DNA of 64,000 nt from G020354785 sp964461435 (GTDB lineage: Bacteria > Bacteroidota > Bacteroidia > Bacteroidales > UBA10428): contig CAYWUI010000002.1 of NCBI GenBank assembly GCA_964461435.1, positions 1 to 64,000 on the forward strand, read 5' to 3'. Shown here piece after piece: positions 25,001 to 34,844 of the stretch (positions within the stretch are counted from its first letter, which is position 1; every line of letters begins with the position of its first letter). Position numbers and translations under genes: made by a program. The notes under the pieces are model-generated. The model was not told the origin of the DNA. It saw only the letters and a list, made by a program, of their open reading frames with translations, and made no database searches.

Positions 25001-26707
25001 TTAACCATTCGTATTTACCTTCCCGGAAAGCTTTGCCCATGTATCCTTCAATGTGACTGTCCTGTTGACAACAAGTCTTTCTTCATCGGAATCAGGATCT
25101 ACACAAAAATAGCCAAGCCTCTCAAACTGAAATTTATCTCCCTGCTTTGCTTTCCTTATCGATGGCTCAACGTAGCCCGGGATAGTTTTTAAAGAATCCG
25201 GATTCAGGTTTGATGTAAAATCCCTGCCCTCCCCTGATTCATAAGGATCTTCAAGGTCAAACAACCGGTCATATAATCTCATTTCAGCTTTGACAGCATG
25301 TTCAGCAGATACCCAGTGTATAGTCCCTCTGACTTTTCTGCCGTCAGGAGACTGTCCCCCTCTCGAGGCAGGATCATAGGTACATATTAATTCGATTATT
25401 TCTCCCTTATCATTTTTAATAAATTCTTTACATATGATAAAATAAGCATACCTTAACCTTACCTCCCCACCCGGTGATAAGCGGAAGAATTTTTTTGGCG
25501 GATCCACCATAAAATCATCCTTTTCAATATAAATAACCCGTGAAAAAGGGATTTTTCTCTCACCCATGCTTTCATCTTCGGGATTATTGACAGCATTTAA
25601 CTCCTCAGTCTCACCTTCAGGATAATTCTCAATAACAACCTTTAAAGGATTTATAATGCCCATGACCCTCCGGGCTCTTTTATTCAGATCCTCCCTCAGG
25701 CAATACTCGAGAAGTCCTATGTCAATTATGTTCTCACGTTTAGCAACACCAACACGCTCAGCAAAATTTCTTATCGATTCAGGCGTATACCCCCTCCTTC
25801 TCAGACCTGATATGGTTGGCATCCTGGGGTCATCCCATCCTTTGACATGCCCTTCCCTGACAAGGGTCAGAAGCATCCTCTTGCTCATAACCGTGTAGTT
25901 CAGATTAAGCCTGGCAAATTCATATTGCCGGGGCCTGTACCCTGACGGGTCATCCAGTATATTGTCAAGACACCAGTCATATAAAGGTCTGTGCACCTCG
26001 AACTCGAGAGTGCATAATGAATAAGTTATTCCTTCAATGTAATCGGACTGGCCATGTGCCCAGTCGTACATCGGATATATGCACCACCTGTCACCCGTGC
26101 GGTGGTGGGAGGCATGCTTTATCCTGTAAATCACAGGATCCCTCATATGCATATTGGGTGATGCCATATCTATTTTTGCCCTGAGAACCTTTGATCCGTC
26201 AGGAAACTCACCTTTCTTCATCCTTTCAAATAAATCGAGGTTCTCCTCAACAGAACGGTTCCTGTAATGACTTTCCTCACCCGGCCGTGTGGGAGTGCCC
26301 CTGGTGGCTGCCACTCTTTCAGCACTGCTCTCATCTATATAAGCAAGCCCCTTTCTTATCAGCTTAACAGCCCACTCGTAAAGCTGCCCAAAATAATCAG
26401 AAGCATAATACTCCCTGTCCTCCCAGTCAAAACCTAACCACCTTATATCTTCCTTAATAGATTCGACATATTCAGCCTCCTCGGTAACCGGATTGGTATC
26501 ATCAAAACGAAGATTACACTTGCCATTATATTGTTCTGCGATTCCGAAATTCAAACATATAGCCTTTGCATGCCCTATATGTAAATACCCGTTAGGTTCA
26601 GGCGGAAACCTTGTATGTACCTTACCATTATGTTTCCCCTTCTTTAAGTCTTCCTCGATAATCTCTTCAATGAAATTTAATGACTTGCTGTTATCTTCCT
26701 TCCCCAT
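25001..26707 (-). CDS. glnS: Glutaminyl-tRNA synthetase
   Basis: The 568-residue class I synthetase has FPPEPNGYLHIGHAKAI (34-50, the HIGH motif), the VMSKR form of KMSKS, YDWAHGQSDYIEGITYSLC, GIPT-like RMPTISGLRRRGYTPESIRNF and a C-terminal beta-barrel anticodon-binding half. PPEPNG and the QSDYIEGIT segment separate it from GltX. It charges tRNA-Gln directly, so this organism need not rely on the Gat amidotransferase route for glutamine. The start at MGKEDNSKSLNFIEEIIEED agrees with family N-termini. It is upstream of the phosphatase gene with a 20-base gap. Confidence 0.96.
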   Translation of the reverse strand: MGKEDNSKSLNFIEEIIEEDLKKGKHNGKVHTRFPPEPNGYLHIGHAKAICLNFGIAEQYNGKCNLRFDDTNPVTEEAEYVESIKEDIRWLGFDWEDREYYASDYFGQLYEWAVKLIRKGLAYIDESSAERVAATRGTPTRPGEESHYRNRSVEENLDLFERMKKGEFPDGSKVLRAKIDMASPNMHMRDPVIYRIKHASHHRTGDRWCIYPMYDWAHGQSDYIEGITYSLCTLEFEVHRPLYDWCLDNILDDPSGYRPRQYEFARLNLNYTVMSKRMLLTLVREGHVKGWDDPRMPTISGLRRRGYTPESIRNFAERVGVAKRENIIDIGLLEYCLREDLNKRARRVMGIINPLKVVIENYPEGETEELNAVNNPEDESMGERKIPFSRVIYIEKDDFMVDPPKKFFRLSPGGEVRLRYAYFIICKEFIKNDKGEIIELICTYDPASRGGQSPDGRKVRGTIHWVSAEHAVKAEMRLYDRLFDLEDPYESGEGRDFTSNLNPDSLKTIPGYVEPSIRKAKQGDKFQFERLGYFCVDPDSDEERLVVNRTVTLKDTWAKLSGKVNTNG

Positions 26708-26838
26708 TATAACATGATTAATATGCTTTAATTGGCGTTAATATTTTAAAATGCAAAAGTAACTATTTTTAAGTTAGATGTGTTCAATTATGAATTTATT
26801 GAATATATTAGTTGCCGGTTTAACAAATATATTGCAGC

Positions 26839-27189
26839 ATGGGATTGATACAGCTTGAAAATATGGAGTTCTATGCCTATCACGGGCATTTCAGGGAAGA
26901 ACAAATAGTAGGGAGCAAATTCCTGGTATCCCTCTCGATAAAAACCGATCTGAGCAAGGCAGCTAAATCAGATAATCTTAAAGATACTGTTAACTATCAC
27001 AAGGCATATCTCGTTGTACAAGAAGAAATGAACAGGAGATCAAATCTTATCGAAAATACGGCTTCCCGGATACTCGATGCTTTATATGAGAATTTTCCCG
27101 CTATTACTTATGCTGCAGTTAAAATATCAAAGATCAATCCCCCTATCGGAGGAAAGGCTGACTGCGTAAGCGTCACGCTGGAAAGATAA
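26839..27189 (+). CDS. folB: Dihydroneopterin aldolase
   Basis: The 116-residue protein matches FolB across its length: LENMEFYAYHGHFREEQIVG at the start, DTVNYHKAYLVVQEEM, NLIENTASRILDALYENFP and the final VKISKINPPIGGKADCVSVTL. It converts 7,8-dihydroneopterin to 6-hydroxymethyl-dihydropterin plus glycolaldehyde in folate synthesis. It is monocistronic and divergent from glnS. Its TAA stop (27187-27189) overlaps by two bases the outer end of a long palindromic repeat. Confidence 0.93.
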   Translation: MGLIQLENMEFYAYHGHFREEQIVGSKFLVSLSIKTDLSKAAKSDNLKDTVNYHKAYLVVQEEMNRRSNLIENTASRILDALYENFPAITYAAVKISKINPPIGGKADCVSVTLER

Positions 27190-27342
27190 AACAGGGACAG
27201 CGCCCATTTTTCATTATAGAGGGACAGCGCCCATTTTTCATTATAGAGGGACGACGCCTAATATTATTACATTGGAATTAATATTTATTATGCTGGAATT
27301 AAATGGGCGCTGTCCCTATTTTATGGGCGCTGTCCCTGTTTT
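27188..27342. repeat. 155-base nested palindromic element (GGGACAGCGCCC family)
   Basis: The outer 20 bases (27188-27207) and the last 20 (27323-27342) are perfect inverted copies, AAAACAGGGACAGCGCCCAT and its complement. Inside, a 27-base unit beginning GGGACAGCGCCCATTTT is repeated directly at 27194-27220 and 27221-27247, with a decayed third start at 27248. A second inverted copy (AAATGGGCGCTGTCCCTATT) lies at 27302-27321. The element exactly fills the gap between convergent folB and porP genes and touches both stop codons. It can fold into a long hairpin and may end transcription from both sides. No transposase is encoded. Confidence 0.85.
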
Positions 27343-28339
27343 AAAACTCGGGGCAGGGAAGCATACGGGGCTTTCTCCTTCTTGCCTTTGTTTTGAAATT
27401 ATATGACAGTGATATCTCATGTGAGCCTCCCGTCCTTGATATCAGCCTGGATATTGTAAAGTCATAGCTGTAGCCTATATTTATATCCTTGATCTTATAA
27501 CCGGTCAATATCGTGAACGCATCCCTGTTAGAGTCAGAGTTGTAGAATGGAATGCCCCTGTACCAGAATCCGAGGACAAGCGGACTCCTGTAAAAGTAAA
27601 TACCCAGGTCAAGCTGGTTATACTGACCCTGGGACTTGAATAAAAATGCCAGCTGCAAAGTGGTAGGTAAGGGTCTTAGCAAATTCTCATGTTTAATAAA
27701 CTTTGTGCCCCCGAAAGCAGAGTACTTTATCGGCACATGTGCCGGATTACCATCTTCATCTTCATAAAAGTAAAATGAATGATTGGGCTTGAGCAGGTGA
27801 TCGACGCAGAAACCCAGCCAGAATCTGTCAGAATATGTTAATGCCGAAGCTGAAAAATCAAGATCACCAACATGGTTCACGGGAAATACTTCTGCTGTTG
27901 CAGGGGCATTCTCATTTACCGATATCTGGTCTGCCCAAAGCAGATCCTCAAAATCTATAGCCCTCTCAGTATACAAAAAGTGCATGCCCGGCCTTATATG
28001 CCAGAGATTATTGATCTTAATATCAAAAGAATACTGCAGTCCCACATTGGTTGAGCGCAACCTCCCGCTTCCTGCCTCGTCACACAGAAATAGAATTCCC
28101 AGTCCGCTTCTGAACTTTTCAAAGTATTTGTCAAATGATGCTGAATATGTATTATATCCGTGTGCTATCTCAGGCCATTGCTTGCGATAATTTATGGCAA
28201 TACGGTTATTCTCAACCAGTCCGGAAAAGGAAGGCGCCAGGTATAAATAATTTGAATAAAACTGGGAGAACTGAGGATCCTGACCAAAGAACGGCCTTAA
28301 CAGCAATGCCAGGAATAATATAGAAATCAGCTTTTTCAC
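27341..28339 (-). CDS. PorP/SprF-type type IX secretion membrane protein
   Basis: A signal peptide (MKKLISILFLALLLRPFFGQ) is followed by DPQFSQFYSNYLYLAPSFSG, the hallmark start of PorP/SprF proteins, then IAINYRKQWPE, FDKYFEKFRSGLGIL and alternating outer-membrane strands. Length 332 is typical. In Flavobacterium, SprF is needed for secretion of the SprB adhesin by T9SS; paralogues each serve a partner adhesin encoded beside them. The adhesin gene directly upstream (63-base gap) is therefore the likely client. The stop codon lies in a palindromic repeat. Confidence 0.92.
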   Translation of the reverse strand: MKKLISILFLALLLRPFFGQDPQFSQFYSNYLYLAPSFSGLVENNRIAINYRKQWPEIAHGYNTYSASFDKYFEKFRSGLGILFLCDEAGSGRLRSTNVGLQYSFDIKINNLWHIRPGMHFLYTERAIDFEDLLWADQISVNENAPATAEVFPVNHVGDLDFSASALTYSDRFWLGFCVDHLLKPNHSFYFYEDEDGNPAHVPIKYSAFGGTKFIKHENLLRPLPTTLQLAFLFKSQGQYNQLDLGIYFYRSPLVLGFWYRGIPFYNSDSNRDAFTILTGYKIKDINIGYSYDFTISRLISRTGGSHEISLSYNFKTKARRRKPRMLPCPEF

Positions 28340-28402
28340 AACATGCCGGGTTTGTAATTTATTTATTTTGTTATCAATAATTCAATATCTGTTTGTAGCA
28401 AC

Positions 28403-31400
28403 TTATCGAAGCAAGGTCACATCCCCGCTGTCAACAAAGTTTTCGCCATTGGTATACTTGCCTTCGACTTTCCATATGTAGACATCCTGCTTTGCCAGTT
28501 TACCCCCAATGCGGCCATCCCAGCCCATATCTTTATTGTAGCTCTCAAATATTAACGCCCCCCACCTGTTAAAAATCATAAGATGGTACGTATCTACCTG
28601 GTCAATTATCGCAGGTTTAAACACCCTGTTTTCTTCGAGCATCGATTCAGGCCTGAAAGCATTGGGATAAACAAGCTTGCCGCTAGGTTCGACATAGACA
28701 GCATTCTCCATGACATAAAGGTCAAAACAATCATTATCTGTCCACACACATAAAGTGACATCATAAACTCCCTCCTCGGTATAGACATGCTTGGGACTTA
28801 ATTCTGTTGAAGTAGTACCGTCACCGAAATCCCACTCAAACACATCACCGTTGTCAGACAGGTTGAAATAGTGAACAGCCTCATCGTTCACATATACATA
28901 CCTTGGAGCAAGATTAAAATAAGAGTTGGGAAGAATATACACATCATTTATTGCCTGATATGTGTCTTCCCCTCCGTCGCCCTTGGCAGTTAGTTTTATC
29001 TTATACTGGCCCGGCTCATAATATATATAAACCGGATTAGGTTTATTTGATACAGCGCCGTCACCAAATTCCCAGAGGAACGAACTGGAGAATGATGAAG
29101 TATTTTCAAAATGAATGGTCAGGGGCATACATCCCGGCTCCACAGGTTTAAATTTTGCCACGGGGGGATGAGGTATAATTTCAATATCTGCTGACACACT
29201 ATCGGAACAGTGCTCTCCCGAGACTACCAGGGATATGGTATAATTGTCAACTCCCGGGTAATCATGTGAACCGGGCTGCCTGTCATATGTTGTCGTTCCG
29301 TCGCCGAAGTACCATTTATAATCCCAGTTCCTGTCCTCTGTTGTATTAACGAAGCTTACCGTCTTGTCGGGGTACATCTGCTGCTGTGGCGACGCTGCAA
29401 ATGAAGCTGCCGGTGAAGGATAAACGGTAATATCAACGAAGGATGTGTCAAGACAATTGAAAAATGAAGTTGTTATAAGTTGTACATGATACACCGTATC
29501 CGTTACCGAATTATTATAATAAGTGCGCATGGTATTGTATCCTGCTTCCTCCTGTCCCTCATCACCATAATTCCAGTTATATGTAAATCCGCCCGGAGTG
29601 GCTATTAAAAGTATGTCAGCCGGATGACACGCTTTTACCGGAATTGCATCGATAGAAGTCTCTGGATTAGGATATACCGTGACGTACTCATTTGCTGTAT
29701 GACTGCAGCCGTACTGACTATATGCCGTAAGCCTGACATTAAAATAGTTAACCGAGGTCGACACATTACGGAATTCATGTGACGGATTATCAATATTGCT
29801 GGTTGCTCCATCTCCAAAATCCCACGTACAGGAAACAGCATCGTCAGACTGGTTATGGAAGTTGATTGTAACCGGACTGCAGGCGGGGGCAGCATCGGAT
29901 ATAAAAGCAGCTGCAGGAACATCACTGATAATATTTATCGAATCAGAGGCCCTGCATCCTTTATTATCAACTACCGTAAATCTTAAAAAATAACTGCCCC
30001 TGACTATTGTATTGAAAACAGGATTTCTGATATCAGTGCCAGACAAGGGAATTGTCTGGCCCGACCATTCGAATGTGTCATAATTACCCGAACCCCCGCT
30101 GACAGCAGTGTTCAGTTGCATATTTTCACCTGCACATACTATTGTATCATTATTATTTATGATAGTTTGCGGATTCGGATTAACAGTCAGTGTCAGGCTG
30201 TCGGAGGCAGAATTAAAGTTGATATCGGTAACATTTACACGTAACCTGTAAATGCCCGCACTGCTGCTCACAAAAACAGGATTCGATATATTTGTTGCCG
30301 ACAGGTATTCAGTATCACCGGACCACTGGAATGCATAGGACGGCGTTCCCCCTGAAGGCGTGGCAGTTATTTGAAAATGCTCACCTGCACATATTTGCCC
30401 GTTTATAACATTAAGGTTAACATATAGCAGGTCTTCCCTTACATTTACCTGTTTTGTCGATTCGGGACCGGGACATCCTATGCTGTTGGTCTCGGTTACA
30501 GAAATATTATAAAGCCCCAGGTTAGGGAACTGAAGAATAACAAAATTCTGGTTCTCCAGCAATAACGTTATTCCGGGCGGTATGACCCAGTCGTATGTTG
30601 AACCCGCGTGGTAATTTACGGAATAGATTACATTAGACTGTCCCTGGCCCACTTCACCTGCCCCCTGTAAAAGGTTAATCCCGGGGGTGGGTAGTATTAC
30701 AGCCTGCACCTGTATCCTGCTGCTTGTACAACCTGTAATATCATTATAACTGGATACATAATAGCTCCTTGTATCTGTTAGCCAGGGCGTCGTAAATACA
30801 TTTGTTTCTTCCAGCATACTGCCGCCGGTAATGCTGTCGTACCACCTGTTAACGGTACCGTTTACTCCTGCTGATGAGGTTAATACCAGGGAATCAGGAC
30901 CGCAGTGATACACATCATCTGCTGTCGGGAAAGAGGGAACCGGATTAATGACCGCACGCACTTCAATCCTTCCGCTTTCACAGCCCGTAATACTATTATA
31001 AGTTGATACCCAGTATGAAACTGTATTTGCCAAATAAGGCGTAGTGAATATAGTACCTGTATCAAGAAGATTACCATTTACCTGTGAATCATACCAGTTA
31101 TTTGTTGTCCCGTCCAATCCAACGTAAGAAGTTAGTGTTAACGTACCCTGTCCGCAGATGCTTTCGTCATTAACCACAGGTAACCCGGGAACCGGATAAA
31201 TAGTAATATCAACCCTTATCCTTTCACTCTCACATGTTGTCAGTTCATTATAACTACTAACCCAGTACGATGTTGATCCGGTAAGGTAGGGAGTAGTAAA
31301 ATCCCTGGAAACAGACAGCATATTACCCCCTGTTGCAGCATCATACCAGCGGTTGGTAGTACCGTTATTACCAATGGCTGCAGTTATTAGCAGGGGACCT

Positions 31401-34174
31401 TCACCGCAGTGCTCTATATCACTGACGGCAGGAACTTCAGGAACCGGATTAATAATAACATCAACTCTTCTTCTGTAACTTTCGCAATATGTAGTGTCAT
31501 TATATGTTGCAACCCAGTAAGATGTGGCGGAGTTCAATACCGGTGTAGTAAAATTTTCAGACGTAGAGATTATGGCTCCTCCGAATCCTGTTTCATACCA
31601 CCTGTTACTGTTACCATTAAGTCCGATTGTTGATATAAGTGTAACTGATGCAGCCCCGCACCTCTCGGTTCCGTTGGCCGAAGGCATGCCGGGTAATGGT
31701 TTATATAATACGGAAACAGTATCTGCTGTTGAGGGGCATGATCCGCTGATTATTCTCCATTCAAATTCGTAAAGCCCCTCATTACCTGTAGTAATCCTTG
31801 CAAGTGCTGTTGGAGAATGTGAGCTGGGAAGGAAAGTGACATCGCCCGGACCACTAATCCTGCTCCATGTCCCTGTTCCAATGGCAGGGGTATTGCCATT
31901 CAGTCCTGCCGTGATACCACATACTGAATCGTTTGTCCCGGCGTCAGCAGGAGGTGCCGGCACCCCGAAATCTATTATTACGGTATCGGAAGTAACACAG
32001 CTCTCATTGGTTATGGTCCAGCTAAACCCGTAAATACCCTCATTGCCCGGTAATATTTGCACTGTGGCATTTTCATCATCTACAGACGGATTAAAGGCAG
32101 GGGATATGCCCGAAGGATTTGTTACAACAGACCATACCCCTGCACCCACAGTGGCGGCGCTAGCCCCAAGCGGCATGGACAAAGTGCTGCACAGATCCTG
32201 GTCCGCCCCTGCATATGCAGGATCGGGAGCTTCATCCCTGGTAATATTCACTGCATCCGATGACCCGCTGCAAATTCCAAACCGGCTCGTTATCTCCCAT
32301 AGGAACTGGTTAATACCATAACTCAATCCGGTAACCTCACTGCCAGCTATGCCGGGATTTGTAATTGCTGCTCCCCCCGAAAGTACGGACCATAATCCTG
32401 TACCTCCTCCCGATACCGGATTCCCATCCAGAAATACAGCAGCCGAGTCACATACTCCCCGGTCCGCACCGGCATCAGCCATATTGGGGGTAACATCCCT
32501 TAAAATCACAGCAGTGTCAGAAGTGGTTAAACATGCTCCAAACTGGCTTCTGACAGTCCATACAACAATATTCTCCCCTGCCCCGATATTTGTTATACCG
32601 GAGTGGGGATCATCATTATCTGTGAATAAGAGGCTACCCCCGATTATATCCCATTCTCCTGTTCCATTATTTGTGGGAGCAGAAGCATTTAAAACAGAAG
32701 ATAAATCATCGCAAAACGACTGGTCACTGCCTGCATCTGCAGCGTCAGGCTGCATATCCCTGGTGACCGTAACGTCATCAACAGATACACAGGGCCCATT
32801 TTCAACAGTCCATATAAACAGGTTAGTACCATAATCCAGATTGCTGACCGCAGTTGCAGGATCTGCCGGATCATCGATAATCGCTCCTCCGCTCGTGGTC
32901 CATGAGCCGCTGCCGATAACCGGATTAGCAGCATTTAGTTGAAATGTGCTGCCACATATTATTGTATCATTACCTGCATCGGCCGGAGGAACAGGAGTAT
33001 CAAATATCTCGAATGTAATTTTACTCGGCGCACTTTCACAAATTCCTAATCGTTCGGTAACCCAGTAAGAATATCGTCCGCTGACAGAATTGTCAATGTA
33101 AGTCGGAGGGCCCGTAGGATCAAAGGAGCTTCCTGTATGTATGAGGGTCATTAACAGGGAATCCGCAAACCAGCGAACCTCTCCTCCTGAGGTTGAGAGT
33201 GAAAGGTTAACCGGACTGCCGGCGCAGAACTCCAGGAAAGGGTTAGCTATTTCAGGAGGGGTTGTAATGATCTCAATTAATGCTGTGGTAGTAATCGGGG
33301 GGTTATCACCATCAATAATATCAGCCGGCGGATTACTGTCAAAAGGATTATTGTCATAAGCATTACATATGTTCCAGTTACGCATTGTTATTTCAAATAT
33401 ATCTCCTGCCTCACCACCCGGAGGGGCACTGATGGCCCATGAAGACTGGTTGGGCCCATCTGCAGGAATCGGGACCTCAACTATCGGTCCGGATACCGTT
33501 CCCAGCGGGTTGCCATCTGCATCTGTCAGTTGATAAGTATTTCCAAGTCCGTCCTCAACAGTCACATTTGGAATTCTGTTACCTGCAATGGTTGAAGTAC
33601 CATATATAAACTGTACCCATCTTATAATGCGGTTAGGCTTGTCAGGTTCGACACTGACATTACAGTTAAAGGTGGAATTATCGCTAAATATAACATCAGC
33701 AATATCCTCTCCTTCACAGAATTGTGCTACGACAGGGTCCGTTATGATTACACCCCCATTTTCATTGTCCCTTGCCCAGGCACTGAAGGTCTGCTCCTGG
33801 CGGCTGCTGCTGGTACACTTCTCACCGTCATATATTACATATGCCTCGGCAGTATAGGAACATTCATCCGAAGGAAGGTAATTATGGGTGGCAGTGGCAG
33901 TGAAGATCGTATCACCCTGAGAAATGGCAGGGACTAATGTTGTTGCACCCGTTCCGTCATTCCAGACATAAAGAATTTCTACCCTGGAGGGGTTAACAGG
34001 AAGAAGGAACTTGTAACGAACATCCATGGTCATATTCACAGGAGCACATACACTACTGGGAATCTGGCCGCTGTAATTATCTGTTATTAATGCGCATTGA
34101 CTGTAACTTCTTTCAGTTAACAATAGCATTAATATGATTAATACAGTTAGTAGTTTTGTTCGTTTGTGACACAT
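28403..34174 (-). CDS. Giant secreted adhesin with Ig-like and PKD repeats and T9SS type B sorting domain
   Basis: About 1,923 residues from the ATG at 34174, where MCHKRTKLLTVLIILMLLLT gives a proper signal peptide; an upstream in-frame ATG (34231) adds 19 residues and is less likely. After a ~350-residue N-terminal region come about five repeats opening like DAGNDTIICGSTFQL, four very regular ~81-residue repeats with WYD and SYWVSSYN motifs, further Ig-like modules, and five PKD domains (WDFGDG, WNYGDE, WYFGDG, WEFGDG, WDFGDG). The end (LVYPNAFRPES ... MIFNRWGALIFES ... WDGRIGGKLAKQDVYIWKVE) is the gliding-motility type B T9SS sorting domain. Likely a surface adhesin exported with the adjacent SprF-type protein. 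Confidence 0.92.
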   Translation of the reverse strand: MCHKRTKLLTVLIILMLLLTERSYSQCALITDNYSGQIPSSVCAPVNMTMDVRYKFLLPVNPSRVEILYVWNDGTGATTLVPAISQGDTIFTATATHNYLPSDECSYTAEAYVIYDGEKCTSSSRQEQTFSAWARDNENGGVIITDPVVAQFCEGEDIADVIFSDNSTFNCNVSVEPDKPNRIIRWVQFIYGTSTIAGNRIPNVTVEDGLGNTYQLTDADGNPLGTVSGPIVEVPIPADGPNQSSWAISAPPGGEAGDIFEITMRNWNICNAYDNNPFDSNPPADIIDGDNPPITTTALIEIITTPPEIANPFLEFCAGSPVNLSLSTSGGEVRWFADSLLMTLIHTGSSFDPTGPPTYIDNSVSGRYSYWVTERLGICESAPSKITFEIFDTPVPPADAGNDTIICGSTFQLNAANPVIGSGSWTTSGGAIIDDPADPATAVSNLDYGTNLFIWTVENGPCVSVDDVTVTRDMQPDAADAGSDQSFCDDLSSVLNASAPTNNGTGEWDIIGGSLLFTDNDDPHSGITNIGAGENIVVWTVRSQFGACLTTSDTAVILRDVTPNMADAGADRGVCDSAAVFLDGNPVSGGGTGLWSVLSGGAAITNPGIAGSEVTGLSYGINQFLWEITSRFGICSGSSDAVNITRDEAPDPAYAGADQDLCSTLSMPLGASAATVGAGVWSVVTNPSGISPAFNPSVDDENATVQILPGNEGIYGFSWTITNESCVTSDTVIIDFGVPAPPADAGTNDSVCGITAGLNGNTPAIGTGTWSRISGPGDVTFLPSSHSPTALARITTGNEGLYEFEWRIISGSCPSTADTVSVLYKPLPGMPSANGTERCGAASVTLISTIGLNGNSNRWYETGFGGAIISTSENFTTPVLNSATSYWVATYNDTTYCESYRRRVDVIINPVPEVPAVSDIEHCGEGPLLITAAIGNNGTTNRWYDAATGGNMLSVSRDFTTPYLTGSTSYWVSSYNELTTCESERIRVDITIYPVPGLPVVNDESICGQGTLTLTSYVGLDGTTNNWYDSQVNGNLLDTGTIFTTPYLANTVSYWVSTYNSITGCESGRIEVRAVINPVPSFPTADDVYHCGPDSLVLTSSAGVNGTVNRWYDSITGGSMLEETNVFTTPWLTDTRSYYVSSYNDITGCTSSRIQVQAVILPTPGINLLQGAGEVGQGQSNVIYSVNYHAGSTYDWVIPPGITLLLENQNFVILQFPNLGLYNISVTETNSIGCPGPESTKQVNVREDLLYVNLNVINGQICAGEHFQITATPSGGTPSYAFQWSGDTEYLSATNISNPVFVSSSAGIYRLRVNVTDINFNSASDSLTLTVNPNPQTIINNNDTIVCAGENMQLNTAVSGGSGNYDTFEWSGQTIPLSGTDIRNPVFNTIVRGSYFLRFTVVDNKGCRASDSINIISDVPAAAFISDAAPACSPVTINFHNQSDDAVSCTWDFGDGATSNIDNPSHEFRNVSTSVNYFNVRLTAYSQYGCSHTANEYVTVYPNPETSIDAIPVKACHPADILLIATPGGFTYNWNYGDEGQEEAGYNTMRTYYNNSVTDTVYHVQLITTSFFNCLDTSFVDITVYPSPAASFAASPQQQMYPDKTVSFVNTTEDRNWDYKWYFGDGTTTYDRQPGSHDYPGVDNYTISLVVSGEHCSDSVSADIEIIPHPPVAKFKPVEPGCMPLTIHFENTSSFSSSFLWEFGDGAVSNKPNPVYIYYEPGQYKIKLTAKGDGGEDTYQAINDVYILPNSYFNLAPRYVYVNDEAVHYFNLSDNGDVFEWDFGDGTTSTELSPKHVYTEEGVYDVTLCVWTDNDCFDLYVMENAVYVEPSGKLVYPNAFRPESMLEENRVFKPAIIDQVDTYHLMIFNRWGALIFESYNKDMGWDGRIGGKLAKQDVYIWKVEGKYTNGENFVDSGDVTLLR

Positions 34175-34454
34175 GAGAAAAAATTTAAAATTCCATAAAA
34201 GCCCAAAAATTGTTGACGAACAGACTTGCATAGAACTTTTTTTAACTTAAAACTACTTAATAATTGTTCTGTTTTAGGGGGGGTCTCTTGAGTTAAAGTG
34301 AAAATAATTGATTTAAAATCAGCTTATTATGTTATATTAAACACTGGTTGACGGTTATTTATACGTTATATAAGTAAAAACGTTACAACATTTTTACCAA
34401 TATATTGCAAGGAAAGAATTACAGGTAAGTTATAAGGCAATAGTAATTTTTACC

Positions 34455-34826
34455 CTATTCAATTATTATCTTTTCAGTGCGTGAAGAATTATTATCCAGC
34501 ATCACCTGGATGATATATAATCCCCTGTTAAGATTAACGAGACTTAAAACAACCTTTTTAGTCTCTTTCTCATATTTTTGCATAAAAACAGTACTGCCGG
34601 TAATATCAAGTATCTCAATCTTTACAATTGAATTCTCTGCAGAAATATTAAGTATATTGTTAATAACAGGATTAGGAAATATTTGAATTTCACCGGGATT
34701 ATCATCGAATGTCCCGTACAAATAGTTGTCATCGTATATAATTTCCGCTGAAAGAGAAGCTCTTGAATTTACCAGGACCGTACTTAGTACGATAGCTATA
34801 CCTAGCATTAGTAAAAGTCTTTTCAT
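34455..34826 (-). CDS. Minimal secreted protein: signal peptide plus T9SS type A sorting domain
   Basis: The 123-residue product has a signal peptide (MKRLLLMLGIAIVLSTVLVN), about 20 linker residues and then a complete Por secretion-tail domain: IQIFPNPVINNILNISAEN, KIEILDITGSTVFMQ, LNRGLYIIQVML and TEKIIIE. There is no cargo domain, although such tails normally follow a large catalytic or adhesive part. It starts 18 bases after the sufT-like gene on the same strand, so it may ride at the end of the suf operon. It could be a remnant of a longer gene, but the frame is intact with its own signal peptide. Confidence 0.78.
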   Translation of the reverse strand: MKRLLLMLGIAIVLSTVLVNSRASLSAEIIYDDNYLYGTFDDNPGEIQIFPNPVINNILNISAENSIVKIEILDITGSTVFMQKYEKETKKVVLSLVNLNRGLYIIQVMLDNNSSRTEKIIIE

Positions 34827-34844
34827 TTCGGATATATTTTTAAG

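Noticed and set aside
27194..27260. Short CRISPR array
   Set aside because: The 27-bp units are directly adjacent with no unique spacers, and the family is palindromic; no cas genes are present.
28871..33937. Long open frames on the plus strand across the adhesin gene
   Set aside because: They mirror the repeat-rich coding frame on the minus strand and resemble no protein family.
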